From positions 307,529 to 371,528 of the forward strand of contig NZ_JACHON010000001.1 in NCBI RefSeq assembly GCF_014206945.1: a stretch of DNA of 64,000 nt, in the 5' to 3' direction. This stretch comes from Gracilibacillus halotolerans. Lineage in GTDB: Bacteria > Bacillota > Bacilli > Bacillales > Amphibacillaceae. Position 1 is the stretch's first letter. Every line of letters begins with the position of its first letter. The notes under the pieces were generated by a model, which saw only the letters and a list, made by a program, of their open reading frames with translations, was not told where the DNA came from and did no database searches. Shown here piece by piece: positions 19,639-29,570 of the stretch. The translations under genes were made by a program, and so were the position numbers.

Positions 19639-22600
19639 ATGATTACACTGGAACATAAAAAGCTGCATGCCTCTCAGCTTTCGAAGCTTTATCATATTTT
19701 CGAGGAACAAAATGAAGAGGTTTACAAAGAGCAAGTTCTCGACTATACCGAAAAATATCGTGATGGATTTGTACATATCTGCTTTTGTGGTCACTTTTCT
19801 GCAGGTAAATCCACTTTGATTAACCGAATGATGGAGCAGGAGTTGCTACCACAGAGTCCGATCCCAACAAGTGCCAATATTGTAGAAATAAAGAACGGTG
19901 CTGAAAAAGCAATCATTCACTTTACAAACAAAGAATTTATCCAATTCGAAACATTACCAGAAACAGAGAAACTACATGCATTATGTCAAGATGGTGAAGA
20001 AATAAATAAAATTGACCTTTATCAAAACATTAAGAATATGGATAACCGAGTCGTCATTATGGATACTCCTGGAATTGATGCTGCTGACGATGCCGATCGA
20101 TTAATGACGGAATCAGCCATACATAAGGTCGACTTATTTGTATATGTAATGGATTATAATCATGTCCAATCTGAAGTAAATGCTCTTTTTTTAAAACAAT
20201 TAGAACAACGTAATAAACCATTCCTTGTTGTCGTAAACCAAGTAGATAAGCATAACGAAGAGGAAATAGCTTTTCAAGCATTTAAACAGAGTCTTATTGA
20301 TGTATTTCATACATGGGATATACACCCAACGGACTACTTCTTTACGTCAATGAAAGAAGATAAAGCACCTATTAATGAGTTTTCTCGGCTAAAACAAACA
20401 ATTTCTTCTTTTGGAAATGAGCTTAGAAATGATTTGTTCAATCAATCGCTCTATCAAAGTATCCAATTTAGTGTAAAGCAAAGTATGCTAAAAAAAGAAC
20501 AAGACATTTCTGCTAAACAAAGATTATTGCACCAAGAAATGAATAAGATGACTATCCCAGAAGATTTAACGAAAGAAGAAGTAGAGAAGCAACTGGAGGA
20601 AGTATCATCCATAATTGAAAACTTAGACAAACAATATGAAGGTGTTATTTCTCCGTCTATCAAAAATGCACAAATAATGACGTTTGAACATAGAGAAAGA
20701 GCAGCAAAATTAATCGAAAGTATGCAACCATCTTTTAAAGCGGGTTTTTTCGCGTCCAAAAAGCGGACAGAGATGGAACGAGATAATCGCCTTCATCAAC
20801 TATATAGTGAATTACAAGTATCTGTATCTGAACAGCTAGAATGGAGACTTCGTGAAAAAGCAACCGCTTTTATTTCAGAATATTACCCAATCGCTGTGAA
20901 TGATCAGTTGTTTCCTAAGCTAGTAACAAAAGAAGACATGAAGAATTTGGTTGACTCAGCGGCTAGTTATTCCGATGAGTATACCCTCGTTTATTCCGAT
21001 AAATTAGCGTCATTTATCCGCAAACAATACCGCCACTATTTTTTAAATATATGGCAGGAAGTACGAGGTAATGCATTAAAACCATTAGAGAAACAACGTA
21101 ACGAATGGAAGCAACTTTATGATTTATTAGTAGAAAAAGAGAATTTACAGAATCAAATTAACACTTTAGATAGAGAGCTAGAAAGTTATCACGATAATCT
21201 AAATAAAGTGTTCGAAACAGAACATGCCAGTATAAATGAAAGCGTACTTTTAGAGAATATATTGCAATTTTCAAAGAAAAAACAGCTTGGTACAGAGGCT
21301 AGTCTACCTATATCTCAAGATACTAAGCAAAAGAAGCTTGTAACTTTAGATACAGCCATTAAAGAAGACGCTAATTCATTGTCTTATGAGCAAACATTAA
21401 AACATGTTGACGAGGCGCTCAACCTATTAGAGCCTGACTCTTCATTAACAGATATAAGGAAGGATTTAAGCGAAAAGAAAAACAGACTAAAAAATCGTCA
21501 TTATACGGTTGCCTTATTTGGAGCCTTTAGTGCGGGTAAATCATCTTTTGCTAATCTACTAATCGGTGAACGATTGCTACCTGTATCACCAAACCCTACT
21601 ACTGCTGCAATTAATAAGATAAGCCCACCTATGAATGAGTTCTCACATGGTGATGTGTATGTAACGCTCAAATCAGAAGATGATTTACTAAATGATATGA
21701 AGTTCATTACCGAGCAGGAATTTACCAGTTTGTCAGAATGCTATCAGTGGGTTGATAAAGCCAAACTACAGAAATTAGACTTAGAAGAACAACATTTAAG
21801 CTTTATTCTCGCATTTCGTAATGGCTATCAAACGATGAAGGGTAAAATCGGAGAATCGTTTCTAATAGATTTTAGTGAATTTAATGATTATGTTCAAAAA
21901 GAAGAGAAAGCTTGTTTCGTTCAAGAAATCGAAGTCTTTTATGACTGTGAACTAACGCGAAGTAACATAACACTTGTTGACACACCAGGAGCGGATTCCG
22001 TGAATGCACGTCACACAGATTTAGCTTTCTCCTATATTAAAGATGCCGACGCTGTATTATTTGTAACCTATTATAACCATCCGTTCTCAAAACCTGACCA
22101 ACAGTTTTTAGAGCGATTGGGAAGTGTAAAAGATGCCTTTCAACTGGATAAAATGTTCTTTATTATTAATGCGGTAGATTTAGCGAATAGTGATAACGAA
22201 GTAGAATTAGTACAAGATTATATTCAAACAGAACTTCAAACGTTTCAAATTTTGGAACCAAGATTATACCCACTTTCTAGTAAAGAAGCCTTTACTAAAA
22301 AGAAACAGGGAAATATTGATGAGAGGTTTCAACTTTTTGAGAAAGATTTCTATCATTTTATTCAGGAAGAGCTTACCCAAATCAGTATGCAAGCCGTCTA
22401 TCACGATATAAAACGATCTTACTCCTATATAACCCATTTACTAGAAATGTTAAATAGTGATGAAGAAACAAAAGAGCAGCAAAGACAAAAATTTAACCAG
22501 TATGAAGATAGGCTAATAGAACTTAGTGAACAAACAGATGATAGCTTATATTTTGAGCGAATTGTTCAACGTTTACAAAAACAGCGACATTTTATGAATC

Positions 22601-23235
22601 AAAGATTTCATATTCAATTTGGTGATATGTTCAAAAGTGTTATTCATCCAGGAAGTATTTCGACGAATGGTAAAGCAGGTAGAGACGAATTGAAAAAGTC
22701 GTTATACTTCTTAAATCGGACTATTCATGAAAAGATGACGAGCGAATTAAAGGCTCTTCATATTCGAATTGAACAAGAAATCAATGAAGCATTCAAGCAT
22801 ATGTACGAGGTATTAAATAAAGAAGTAGGGGAAGAGGTTAACGATTTTCTTTTCTCACCAATTGAATTTTTCGCTATCGAACCAAAAAATGACCTCAACG
22901 ATGGAATTGAATTGGAAGAAGAAGAAATACTCAAACTTAGTCAACTTTTTAAGGATACAAAAAGTTTCTTTGCAGAGGGAAGAAGAGATGAACTGCAAGA
23001 ATCGGTTTATCGTATTGTTAGTAGGCGGTGGGAGAATACAGCAAACGATGTATATAGTGAGTTTCAAACCCATTATAAAGAAGAATGGCAACAAAGAAAT
23101 CGTGAGTGGAAACTAAAGAGAAAACAGGAAATTACCTCGCATTATAACTTGTTACGAGAAAGTTTGGAAGTAGATCAGTCCGATAAGCAAACCTACGAAA
23201 AAATATTTCAGTCCTTATCCAATCTTGTTCAATAG
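19639..23235 (+). CDS. dynA: Two-headed bacterial dynamin DynA
   Basis: A 1198-residue dynamin-like GTPase made of two fused dynamin units, the layout and length of B. subtilis DynA (YpbR). P-loops are GHFSAGKS at 51-58 and GAFSAGKS at 628-635, and the G3 motifs are DTPGIDAADD and DTPGADSVNA. The rest is helical with coiled-coil stretches and short hydrophobic paddles (for example around FLFSPIEFF). DynA tethers and fuses membranes and is reported to help cells endure membrane damage and phage lysis. A GAGAGGAG site precedes the ATG. In B. subtilis the gene neighbours ypcP, which here lies 8.8 kb away beyond the his operon. Confidence 0.93.
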   Translation: MITLEHKKLHASQLSKLYHIFEEQNEEVYKEQVLDYTEKYRDGFVHICFCGHFSAGKSTLINRMMEQELLPQSPIPTSANIVEIKNGAEKAIIHFTNKEFIQFETLPETEKLHALCQDGEEINKIDLYQNIKNMDNRVVIMDTPGIDAADDADRLMTESAIHKVDLFVYVMDYNHVQSEVNALFLKQLEQRNKPFLVVVNQVDKHNEEEIAFQAFKQSLIDVFHTWDIHPTDYFFTSMKEDKAPINEFSRLKQTISSFGNELRNDLFNQSLYQSIQFSVKQSMLKKEQDISAKQRLLHQEMNKMTIPEDLTKEEVEKQLEEVSSIIENLDKQYEGVISPSIKNAQIMTFEHRERAAKLIESMQPSFKAGFFASKKRTEMERDNRLHQLYSELQVSVSEQLEWRLREKATAFISEYYPIAVNDQLFPKLVTKEDMKNLVDSAASYSDEYTLVYSDKLASFIRKQYRHYFLNIWQEVRGNALKPLEKQRNEWKQLYDLLVEKENLQNQINTLDRELESYHDNLNKVFETEHASINESVLLENILQFSKKKQLGTEASLPISQDTKQKKLVTLDTAIKEDANSLSYEQTLKHVDEALNLLEPDSSLTDIRKDLSEKKNRLKNRHYTVALFGAFSAGKSSFANLLIGERLLPVSPNPTTAAINKISPPMNEFSHGDVYVTLKSEDDLLNDMKFITEQEFTSLSECYQWVDKAKLQKLDLEEQHLSFILAFRNGYQTMKGKIGESFLIDFSEFNDYVQKEEKACFVQEIEVFYDCELTRSNITLVDTPGADSVNARHTDLAFSYIKDADAVLFVTYYNHPFSKPDQQFLERLGSVKDAFQLDKMFFIINAVDLANSDNEVELVQDYIQTELQTFQILEPRLYPLSSKEAFTKKKQGNIDERFQLFEKDFYHFIQEELTQISMQAVYHDIKRSYSYITHLLEMLNSDEETKEQQRQKFNQYEDRLIELSEQTDDSLYFERIVQRLQKQRHFMNQRFHIQFGDMFKSVIHPGSISTNGKAGRDELKKSLYFLNRTIHEKMTSELKALHIRIEQEINEAFKHMYEVLNKEVGEEVNDFLFSPIEFFAIEPKNDLNDGIELEEEEILKLSQLFKDTKSFFAEGRRDELQESVYRIVSRRWENTANDVYSEFQTHYKEEWQQRNREWKLKRKQEITSHYNLLRESLEVDQSDKQTYEKIFQSLSNLVQ

Positions 23236-23253
23236 ATAAGGAGAGATACTAAT

Positions 23254-23295
23254 ATCCGAATTGACATGATGAATTTCGTCAATTCGGATTTGTTT
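23254..23295. terminator. Bidirectional terminator between dynA and hisJ
   Basis: A perfect 12-bp stem (ATCCGAATTGAC at 23254-23265, complement at 23278-23289) followed by TTGTTT on the plus strand. Confidence 0.85.
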
Positions 23296-23298
23296 CGA

Positions 23299-24102
23299 TT
23301 ACATTCCCTTCAACTGTTCAAATGCTCTACCTACTGTTTCAGCTGAATGACTATCCGAACCAGGGTATAGATGTATCCCTCTTTCTTTGGCGATATGAAT
23401 AATAGGCAATGGAGGATAAATCGATTGACACTCTTCTTTAAACAAACCAGCTGTATTAACGTCCAAAGACAGACTATTCTCCTTGATTAAATCTAGTAAG
23501 GCTGAAATGGTAGAGTTGTAGTCATTCTTGACAGGATAACGTTTTTTAAATTTCTCTATCAGTGTTAAATGGCCAATTCGATTCGGCTTATATGTACCTA
23601 AATCGGATAAGATTGCTCGTTTAATCGTTTCATAGTACTTACTATAAACATGATCAACAGAACCAAATAGTTGTGCAATCTCGCCAAACACATCACTACT
23701 ATAATCCAAACACACATATTCCGAGGTAGGTGCTTTTAGTAAATGAACGGAAAGAATAGAATCATCTAAATATGGTCCATATGTGTTTAATATGTTCCTA
23801 GTACCTTCTTCATAGCCTTCAATATAATCAACCTCTAGCCCAATATGGATCTTAATATCGTTTTTGTACTCCGCTTTAAGTTCCTCAACAGCTTTTATGT
23901 AAGCATCCGTTTGAACGAGTGTCATACCGCAATCCTTTTCAGGTGTTGGGTCTTTGAAATTCTCAGGTAAAGGGGCGTGTTCTGTAAATGAAATTTCTAC
24001 TAAATTTTGCTGTATAGCATTTTCAATATAGGATTTTAATGGATCCGTCGTTCCATGTGGACAAAATGGACTGTGTACATGGTAATCTCCTTGAATACGC
24101 AT
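23299..24102 (-). CDS. hisJ: Histidinol-phosphatase, PHP family
   Basis: A 267-residue PHP-domain phosphatase that removes phosphate from histidinol phosphate, the step that bifunctional HisB performs in enteric bacteria. The metal-binding motifs are DYHVHSPFCPHG at the N-terminus, FTEHAPLP, GLEVDYIEG and the C-terminal PGSDSHSAETVGRAF. The ATG has an AGGAG site. It is divergent from the his operon, which encodes a monofunctional HisB, so the pathway logic is consistent. Confidence 0.94.
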   Translation of the reverse strand: MRIQGDYHVHSPFCPHGTTDPLKSYIENAIQQNLVEISFTEHAPLPENFKDPTPEKDCGMTLVQTDAYIKAVEELKAEYKNDIKIHIGLEVDYIEGYEEGTRNILNTYGPYLDDSILSVHLLKAPTSEYVCLDYSSDVFGEIAQLFGSVDHVYSKYYETIKRAILSDLGTYKPNRIGHLTLIEKFKKRYPVKNDYNSTISALLDLIKENSLSLDVNTAGLFKEECQSIYPPLPIIHIAKERGIHLYPGSDSHSAETVGRAFEQLKGM

Positions 24103-24192
24103 ATTTGAACTCCTTATTATAGTGTTTCATTTTATTGTAGATGTTTTTATCTACTTAGGAAAGTATTAAACGTTTTAAAATATAAAAACCCG

Positions 24193-24254
24193 TTGACAGT
24201 AGTTTGTGATTATGATAAATTATGAATACCACGCTTTACTACGGTAGAGTGGTA
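24193..24254 (+). promoter_or_regulatory. his operon promoter and adjacent near-palindrome
   Basis: A perfect -35 TTGACA (24193-24198) and TAAATT (24216-24221) are 17 bp apart. Starting at about the expected transcription start, TACCACGCT (24227-24235) and AGAGTGGTA (24246-24254) form an imperfect inverted repeat with one mismatch, either an operator or a 5' stem in the RNA. No T-box is present. Confidence 0.65.
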
Positions 24255-24285
24255 AAACAATAAAGTGATATAGGATGTGAACACG

Positions 24286-25410
24286 TTGTTTTTACCAGAA
24301 GGAAGTCAAGATGAAACAGGAAATCTAATATCAAATCGATTAACAGCCTTAGAGATTTTTCGAAGAATTACAAATTCAAGAAATTTCAGACCAATATCAA
24401 CACCCGTGGTAGAGTATGCGAGCACGTTTACGAACGATGTGGCTGGTATGGATTTGCAATGGATGTTAAAGTGGTTTAACTCAGATGGAGAGATAGAAGT
24501 CCTTCGTCCAGATTGGACTGCTGCTATTGCTCGTGCGATTGCTTCCCAACATCCATCCGAACGAAAATGGACGTATCAAGGCAGCGTATTTCGAATGGAT
24601 AAACATGGAACGGAGAATAGGCAAGCAGGTATCGAGATTGTCCACGAAGAACGATTTCTTGGTGAGAGCGAAAGTCTTTTAACGGCAGCGGCATACTTAA
24701 ATGAATTAAATATATCCAATTACGTTATCGAATTGAGTCATACCGGAATTTTTGAAGGTATTTTAACGCTATACCCATTAAACGATGAACAAAAGCGTCA
24801 GTTACACGATGCAATGTACGAAAAGCAAGAAGATTATGTTAAAGAGATATTGAAAAATACGAACGCAGAATCGTTAATTCAACCTTTAATCGAATTAATG
24901 GACGCATATGGCTCACGCGAAATCATTGATGAATACAAACAACGTTGGCAGGATACCCCATCACTGCTTGAAATATTAGACCAAATTGAAGAATTAATTC
25001 GCTTATTGGAACAAGCAAAGGTTCCGGAAGTTATTATTGATTTAGGTAGAGTGAAAAACTTACCTTATTATGATGGGATTATGTTCCGTGGCTTCCTGGT
25101 GGAAGATGGATCAACATGTTTCTCAGGTGGTAGATATGATCGATTATACAAGCAGTTTGAGCTCCAAACATCAGCTGTTGGATTAGCATTTGATGTAGAT
25201 GTACTTGCCAAGCACATGCCTGTCATTCAACCTTCTGAAAAACTATGTTTCATAGTAGACTCCACTACCCATGCTTATGCGGAACAATATCGTATCGAGC
25301 ATCCAGATTTACGAATAGATATTCGATATTCTGTCGATTCAGAATTGGTTTACGATAGAATTTATCATGTTATTAAAGACAGAGAAACATACAAGGTGGT
25401 AGAACGATGA
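24286..25410 (+). CDS. hisZ: ATP phosphoribosyltransferase regulatory subunit HisZ
   Basis: A 374-residue paralogue of histidyl-tRNA synthetase that is needed by the short form of HisG. The class II synthetase-like motifs RPDWTAAIARAIAS, YQGSVFRMDKHG and ETGGRY-like SGGRYDRL are visible, but the anticodon-binding domain is missing, as in HisZ. TTG at 24286 is preferred, with an AGGA site 10 nt upstream; GTG at 24277 is too close to the site. The stop overlaps hisG by four bases. Confidence 0.92.
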   Translation: MFLPEGSQDETGNLISNRLTALEIFRRITNSRNFRPISTPVVEYASTFTNDVAGMDLQWMLKWFNSDGEIEVLRPDWTAAIARAIASQHPSERKWTYQGSVFRMDKHGTENRQAGIEIVHEERFLGESESLLTAAAYLNELNISNYVIELSHTGIFEGILTLYPLNDEQKRQLHDAMYEKQEDYVKEILKNTNAESLIQPLIELMDAYGSREIIDEYKQRWQDTPSLLEILDQIEELIRLLEQAKVPEVIIDLGRVKNLPYYDGIMFRGFLVEDGSTCFSGGRYDRLYKQFELQTSAVGLAFDVDVLAKHMPVIQPSEKLCFIVDSTTHAYAEQYRIEHPDLRIDIRYSVDSELVYDRIYHVIKDRETYKVVER

Positions 25411-26030
25411 AGCCGGTAATTGCACTTACAAAGGGTCGACTAGAAAAGCAATTTATTCAATTTTTTGAGCAAATGGATTATGATATCGCCCCGTTAAAAG
25501 ACAAAGGACGTAAACTTAGAATAGAGACGGAGCAATTTTCTTTTTTCTTTGCAAAGGGACCTGATGTAGCAACCTATGTGGAGAATGGAATTGCTGATTT
25601 AGGTGTTATTGGAGGAGATATACTCTACGAGCATCAACCGGATGTCTATAATTTATTTCCATTGCCTTTTGGTCAATGTAGAATGGCGTTAGCAACAAAA
25701 AAAGACTATCAGTGGCCAGATCAGAAAAAACGGATAGCAAGTACGTTTACCAATATAACAAAGGATTACTTTAAAAACAAAGGTGAATCTGTCGACATTA
25801 TTAAGCTAGAGGGATCTGTTGAGTTGGCACCTATTTTAGGTTTAGCAGATGGTATCGTTGATATCGTAGAAACAGGTACAACGTTAAAAGAAAACGGCTT
25901 AGTCGTAGTGGATGAATTTTTAGACTTTAGCGCACGATTAATTGCAAACCGTTCCTCGTTAAAATTAAAAAGAAAAAGTTTAACACCAGTGATCGAAACA
26001 ATGAAGAAGGGAGCTTATAGTCGTGATTAA
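25407..26030 (+). CDS. hisG: ATP phosphoribosyltransferase, short form
   Basis: A 207-residue catalytic subunit that joins ATP and PRPP in the first step of histidine synthesis. The bilobed phosphoribosyltransferase fold shows ALTKGRLEK, GPDVATYVENGIADLGVIG, and the PRPP loop GIVDIVETGTTLKENGL. It lacks the C-terminal allosteric domain of the long form, so it depends on HisZ, encoded immediately upstream with an ATGA overlap. The next gene overlaps its end by eight bases. Confidence 0.96.
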   Translation: MKPVIALTKGRLEKQFIQFFEQMDYDIAPLKDKGRKLRIETEQFSFFFAKGPDVATYVENGIADLGVIGGDILYEHQPDVYNLFPLPFGQCRMALATKKDYQWPDQKKRIASTFTNITKDYFKNKGESVDIIKLEGSVELAPILGLADGIVDIVETGTTLKENGLVVVDEFLDFSARLIANRSSLKLKRKSLTPVIETMKKGAYSRD

Positions 26031-27309
26031 GACCCTATCAAAGGAAGAATTTTTAGCTTCTTTAAAATCTAATAAAGCGAGCCAGAATAGCCAAGAAGAA
26101 ATACTACAAGCAACACGCTCTATTCTCACGGATGTGGAGGAAAATGGAGACATAGCTGTACGAAAATATTGTGAGAAGTTTGATGGTGCTGCGCCATCTA
26201 CGTTTATTGTTTCCGATGAAGAACGTAAAGCGGCATGGGAAAACGTTGATCCAGATTTAATTGATTCCTTAAAAAAAGCAGCAGAAAATATTCGAAGTTT
26301 TCATGATAAACAATTGCAACAATCTCGTTTAATGCAAGCCGAAGCTGGAATCATTTCAGGACAATTATTTCGTCCAATTGACCGAGTAGGTATCTATGTT
26401 CCAGGTGGAACCGCAACTTATCCTTCATCTGTCTTAATGAATGCCATCCCGGCAGTTCTAGCAGGAGTTAAAGAAGTGATAATGGTAACACCCGTTAAGG
26501 ATGGCGGTGAGATCGCACCATTTCTTAGTGTAGCTGCTGATATAGCTGGTGTAACTACAATTTATCGGGTTGGTGGTGTTCAGGCAATCGCAGCATTAGC
26601 TTATGGTACAGAAACAATCGCTGCCGTCGACAAAATTGTCGGACCGGGAAATGCGTATGTGGCTGCTGCTAAGTCGTTAGTATTTGGTGATGTCGGCATT
26701 GATATGATTGCGGGCCCTAGTGAAGTGGCGGTTATTGCCGATGATTCCGCTAATCCAAAATACGTAGCTGCTGATTTAATAGCACAAGCTGAGCATGACA
26801 CGAATGCGAGAGCATTCCTATTATCTACTTTTCAAACACTTATAGAAGAAGTAAAAAAAGAGCTCGCAAATCAATTAGCTCGTCTACCACGCAGTGAAAT
26901 TGCAAGTACTTCATTAAAAGAAAAAGGAGCAGCTGTCCTTGTAACGTCCCTTGATGAAGCTTTCGAAATCTCGAATATACTTGCACCAGAACACTTAGAA
27001 GTACAAACAAATGATCCACTTCCGTATCTTAGTAAGATTCGCCATGCTGGGTCTGTCTTTTTAGGACACTATACTCCAGAAGCTTTAGGAGATTATTATG
27101 CTGGACCCAATCATGTGTTACCAACATCTGGAACAGCAAAATTTTCATCAGGCTTGTCCGTAGATGATTTTGTTAAAAAAACAACGTATTTATATTACAC
27201 GAAGGATGCACTATATGACGCGAGTCAACACGTCATTCGAATCGCAGAAGCTGAACAGTTAGATGGTCACGGCAAGGCAGTGCACATTCGATTTGAGGAG
27301 GATAATTAA
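26023..27309 (+). CDS. hisD: Histidinol dehydrogenase
   Basis: A 428-residue zinc enzyme that performs the last two oxidations from histidinol to histidine. Family motifs are [24 protein letters not shown], the [11 protein letters not shown] loop, the zinc/substrate segment [12 protein letters not shown], and [18 protein letters not shown]. The start is GTG at 26023, inside the end of hisG. Its stop shares a base with the hisB start codon (TAATG). Confidence 0.96.
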   Translation: MIKTLSKEEFLASLKSNKASQNSQEEILQATRSILTDVEENGDIAVRKYCEKFDGAAPSTFIVSDEERKAAWENVDPDLIDSLKKAAENIRSFHDKQLQQSRLMQAEAGIISGQLFRPIDRVGIYVPGGTATYPSSVLMNAIPAVLAGVKEVIMVTPVKDGGEIAPFLSVAADIAGVTTIYRVGGVQAIAALAYGTETIAAVDKIVGPGNAYVAAAKSLVFGDVGIDMIAGPSEVAVIADDSANPKYVAADLIAQAEHDTNARAFLLSTFQTLIEEVKKELANQLARLPRSEIASTSLKEKGAAVLVTSLDEAFEISNILAPEHLEVQTNDPLPYLSKIRHAGSVFLGHYTPEALGDYYAGPNHVLPTSGTAKFSSGLSVDDFVKKTTYLYYTKDALYDASQHVIRIAEAEQLDGHGKAVHIRFEEDN

Positions 27310-27896
27310 TGCGTACGGCTACAAAGAAAAGAGAAACGTTTGAAACAAAGATTCAAGCATCTGTAAATTTAGATGATGGATCGATTGTGAAAATTAATAC
27401 GGGTGTTGGTTTTTTTGATCATATGTTAGATTTATTTGCTCGCCATGGTCGAATTGGTATTGAGGTGGATGTGGATGGAGATTTACACATTGACAGTCAT
27501 CATACAGTAGAGGACGTTGGTATTGTCCTCGGACAACTGATAAGAGAAGCACTTGGTGATAAAATTGGTATCAATCGTTATGGAACATCTTATGTGCCAA
27601 TGGATGAGTCGCTTAGTCGAGTAGTTTTAGATATTAGCGGAAGACCGTTCCTCGTTTTCCAAGCAGAGTTTAACAATCCAAAGCTAGGTAATTTTGATAC
27701 AGAGCTTGTACAAGAGTTTTTACAAGCCTTTGCTTTTCAAGCAGGGATCACCCTTCACGTGGATGTGCTTTATGGAGAGAATACTCACCATAAAATAGAG
27801 TCTATATTTAAAGCGTTAGGAAAGGCCTTGCGAGAAGCAATTACGAAAAACCCAGAAATTAAAGGAGTTAATTCCACAAAAGGATTAATTGAATAA
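27309..27896 (+). CDS. hisB: Imidazoleglycerol-phosphate dehydratase
   Basis: A 195-residue manganese enzyme that dehydrates imidazole glycerol phosphate. The paired metal motifs [15 protein letters not shown] (near 58-72) and the later [19 protein letters not shown] are intact, as is the [14 protein letters not shown] block. No phosphatase domain is fused, which agrees with the separate hisJ gene. In most bacilli hisH and hisA come next; here hisF starts after 27 bases. Confidence 0.96.
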   Translation: MRTATKKRETFETKIQASVNLDDGSIVKINTGVGFFDHMLDLFARHGRIGIEVDVDGDLHIDSHHTVEDVGIVLGQLIREALGDKIGINRYGTSYVPMDESLSRVVLDISGRPFLVFQAEFNNPKLGNFDTELVQEFLQAFAFQAGITLHVDVLYGENTHHKIESIFKALGKALREAITKNPEIKGVNSTKGLIE

Positions 27897-27923
27897 AAAC
27901 GCGAAAGCGAAAGGGGAAATTTG

Positions 27924-28682
27924 ATGGAAGCAAAACGTATTATTCCTTGCTTGGACACAAAAGATGGGAAAGTAGTAAAAGGGACAAATTTTGTAGGTTT
28001 GCGGGAACTAGGAGATCCTGTAGAGCTAGCGAAAAAGTATTCCAATGACGGTGCTGATGAACTCGTTGTGTTAGATATTTCCGCTACAACAGAAGGACGA
28101 GAAACAGTAATTGACGTCATTCAAAATGTCTCTCAAAATATTACTATTCCATTAATTATTGGTGGAGGCATTGGCTCTATCGAAGATATACAGCGTGTAT
28201 TAGATGCTGGAGCTAGTAAAGTTGGAATTAATTCTGCAGCTGTCAAAAATCCTCAGCTTATAAAAGAAGCAGCGGAAAAATTCGGATCTGATCGCATTGT
28301 TGTAGCGATAGATGCTCAAAAATATGGAGACAGTTGGAATGTAGTGACACATGGGGGAAGTAAAGATACTGGACTCGATGTCGTGGAGTGGTCGAAAGAG
28401 GTAGAATCACTAGGAGCAGGAGAGATATTGCTGACAAGCGTTGATACGGATGGTGTCAAAAATGGTTTTGATATTCCACTTACAAAGGCTGTATCAGAGG
28501 CAGTACAAATACCTGTTATAGCATCTGGTGGTGTCGGTACTTTAGAACATTTTGTGGATGTTTTTAAAGAGACAAAGGTAGCTGCAGCTCTAGCGGCATC
28601 TGTCTTTCATGAAAATACCTTCACGGTAGATGATGTGAAAACAGCATGTAAAGAACAAGGAGTGGAGATGCGTGAAGCCTGA
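27924..28682 (+). CDS. hisF: Imidazole glycerol phosphate synthase, cyclase subunit HisF
   Basis: A 252-residue TIM barrel that uses ammonia to close the imidazole ring. The HisF-specific start [21 protein letters not shown] with the general-acid aspartate D11-like residue, [35 protein letters not shown] and IPVIASGGV are visible, so it is HisF rather than the related isomerase HisA. ATG at 27924 lies six nt after an AAGGGGA site; the TTG one codon earlier is less likely. The glutaminase partner HisH, normally encoded just upstream, is not in this window. Confidence 0.95.
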   Translation: MEAKRIIPCLDTKDGKVVKGTNFVGLRELGDPVELAKKYSNDGADELVVLDISATTEGRETVIDVIQNVSQNITIPLIIGGGIGSIEDIQRVLDAGASKVGINSAAVKNPQLIKEAAEKFGSDRIVVAIDAQKYGDSWNVVTHGGSKDTGLDVVEWSKEVESLGAGEILLTSVDTDGVKNGFDIPLTKAVSEAVQIPVIASGGVGTLEHFVDVFKETKVAAALAASVFHENTFTVDDVKTACKEQGVEMREA

Positions 28683-29319
28683 TTTTTCAAAAGGTTTAAT
28701 ACCCGCTATTGTTACAGACTTCAATACAAAAGAAGTATTAATGGTAGCTTACATGAACGAGGAATCCTATGAGAAGACTTTATCTACGAATGAGACTTGG
28801 TTTTATTCGCGCTCACGTGATGAGTTATGGCATAAAGGCGCAACAAGTGGTAACACTCAAAAGGTTGTATCTTTAACGCTTGATTGTGATAAAGACACGG
28901 TCGTAATAGAAGTTATTCCAAATGGACCTGCCTGTCATACAGGAGAGTACAGTTGCTTCTTCCATCCAGTGAAGGAAAGTAAGATTGACTACGATCCTGC
29001 AATTATTGAACAGGTTATGCTAGAGGTAGAGACAAGAAAAACGAAGCAAGTTGAGAATTCCTACACGAATTATCTATTTGACAAAGGTGTCGACAAAATT
29101 GGTAAAAAAGTAATTGAAGAAGCTGGCGAGGTTGTTATAGCAGCTAAAAACAATGATAAAGAAGAATTGACAAATGAAGTAAGTGATTTACTTTATCACA
29201 CGTTCGTCATGATGGCTAATCAAGGCGTAACGTTAGATGATGTCAAACGTGAGTTAACAAAGCGCTTCTCTAAAAAAGGCAATAACAAAGGTGAACGAGC
29301 AGAAATTGAAGATTGGTAA
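28672..29319 (+). CDS. hisIE: Phosphoribosyl-AMP cyclohydrolase / phosphoribosyl-ATP pyrophosphatase
   Basis: A 215-residue bifunctional enzyme for steps two and three of the pathway. The HisI domain (about 1-105) has [26 protein letters not shown] and the zinc cysteines in CDKDTVV and [12 protein letters not shown]; the HisE domain (about 115-200) shows the helical [18 protein letters not shown] and [10 protein letters not shown] metal-binding motifs. The GTG start overlaps hisF by 11 bases. This is the last gene of the operon. Confidence 0.95.
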   Translation: MKPDFSKGLIPAIVTDFNTKEVLMVAYMNEESYEKTLSTNETWFYSRSRDELWHKGATSGNTQKVVSLTLDCDKDTVVIEVIPNGPACHTGEYSCFFHPVKESKIDYDPAIIEQVMLEVETRKTKQVENSYTNYLFDKGVDKIGKKVIEEAGEVVIAAKNNDKEELTNEVSDLLYHTFVMMANQGVTLDDVKRELTKRFSKKGNNKGERAEIEDW

Positions 29320-29369
29320 AAGGAATATGACTAGATAACTAGAGATTGGTACAAAATTATTTAATCATA

Positions 29370-29416
29370 GCACAAACCGAACTATTCGATAGAATCAGTT
29401 CGGTTTGTGCGCTTTT
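29370..29416 (+). terminator. Terminator of the his operon
   Basis: A perfect 14-bp stem (GCACAAACCGAACT at 29370-29383, complement at 29397-29410) followed by GCTTTTT. Confidence 0.9.
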
Positions 29417-29419
29417 TAT

Positions 29420-29480
29420 AATTACTTCGCTAAAACACTTCGCTTTCCTGCAGGAGTCTACGTGTTTTTGCTGCGTAATT
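29420..29480. repeat. 61-bp nested inverted repeat
   Basis: Outer arms AATTAC and GTAATT, inner arms AAAACAC (29432-29438) and GTGTTTT (29462-29468), and a loop that contains CTTCGCTTTCCTGCAGGAG. The loop text resembles the short intergenic repeats that are frequent in Bacillaceae chromosomes, so this is probably a truncated copy of such a family. Confidence 0.55.
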
Positions 29481-29570
29481 TATATTTCATTTTTAATTGT
29501 TCGCCTTTAATATTGTAAGATTTAGTTATATCCCGGCACCTTCTTTTCTCTATTGTAGAATAATGTTATA

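Noticed and set aside
24286-25410. Possible histidyl-tRNA synthetase
   Set aside because: The anticodon-binding domain is missing and the gene starts a his operon with short-form hisG, so it is HisZ.
27924-28682. Possible HisA in place of HisF
   Set aside because: The [16 protein letters not shown] start and TSVDTDG motif are those of HisF; HisA has different catalytic surroundings.
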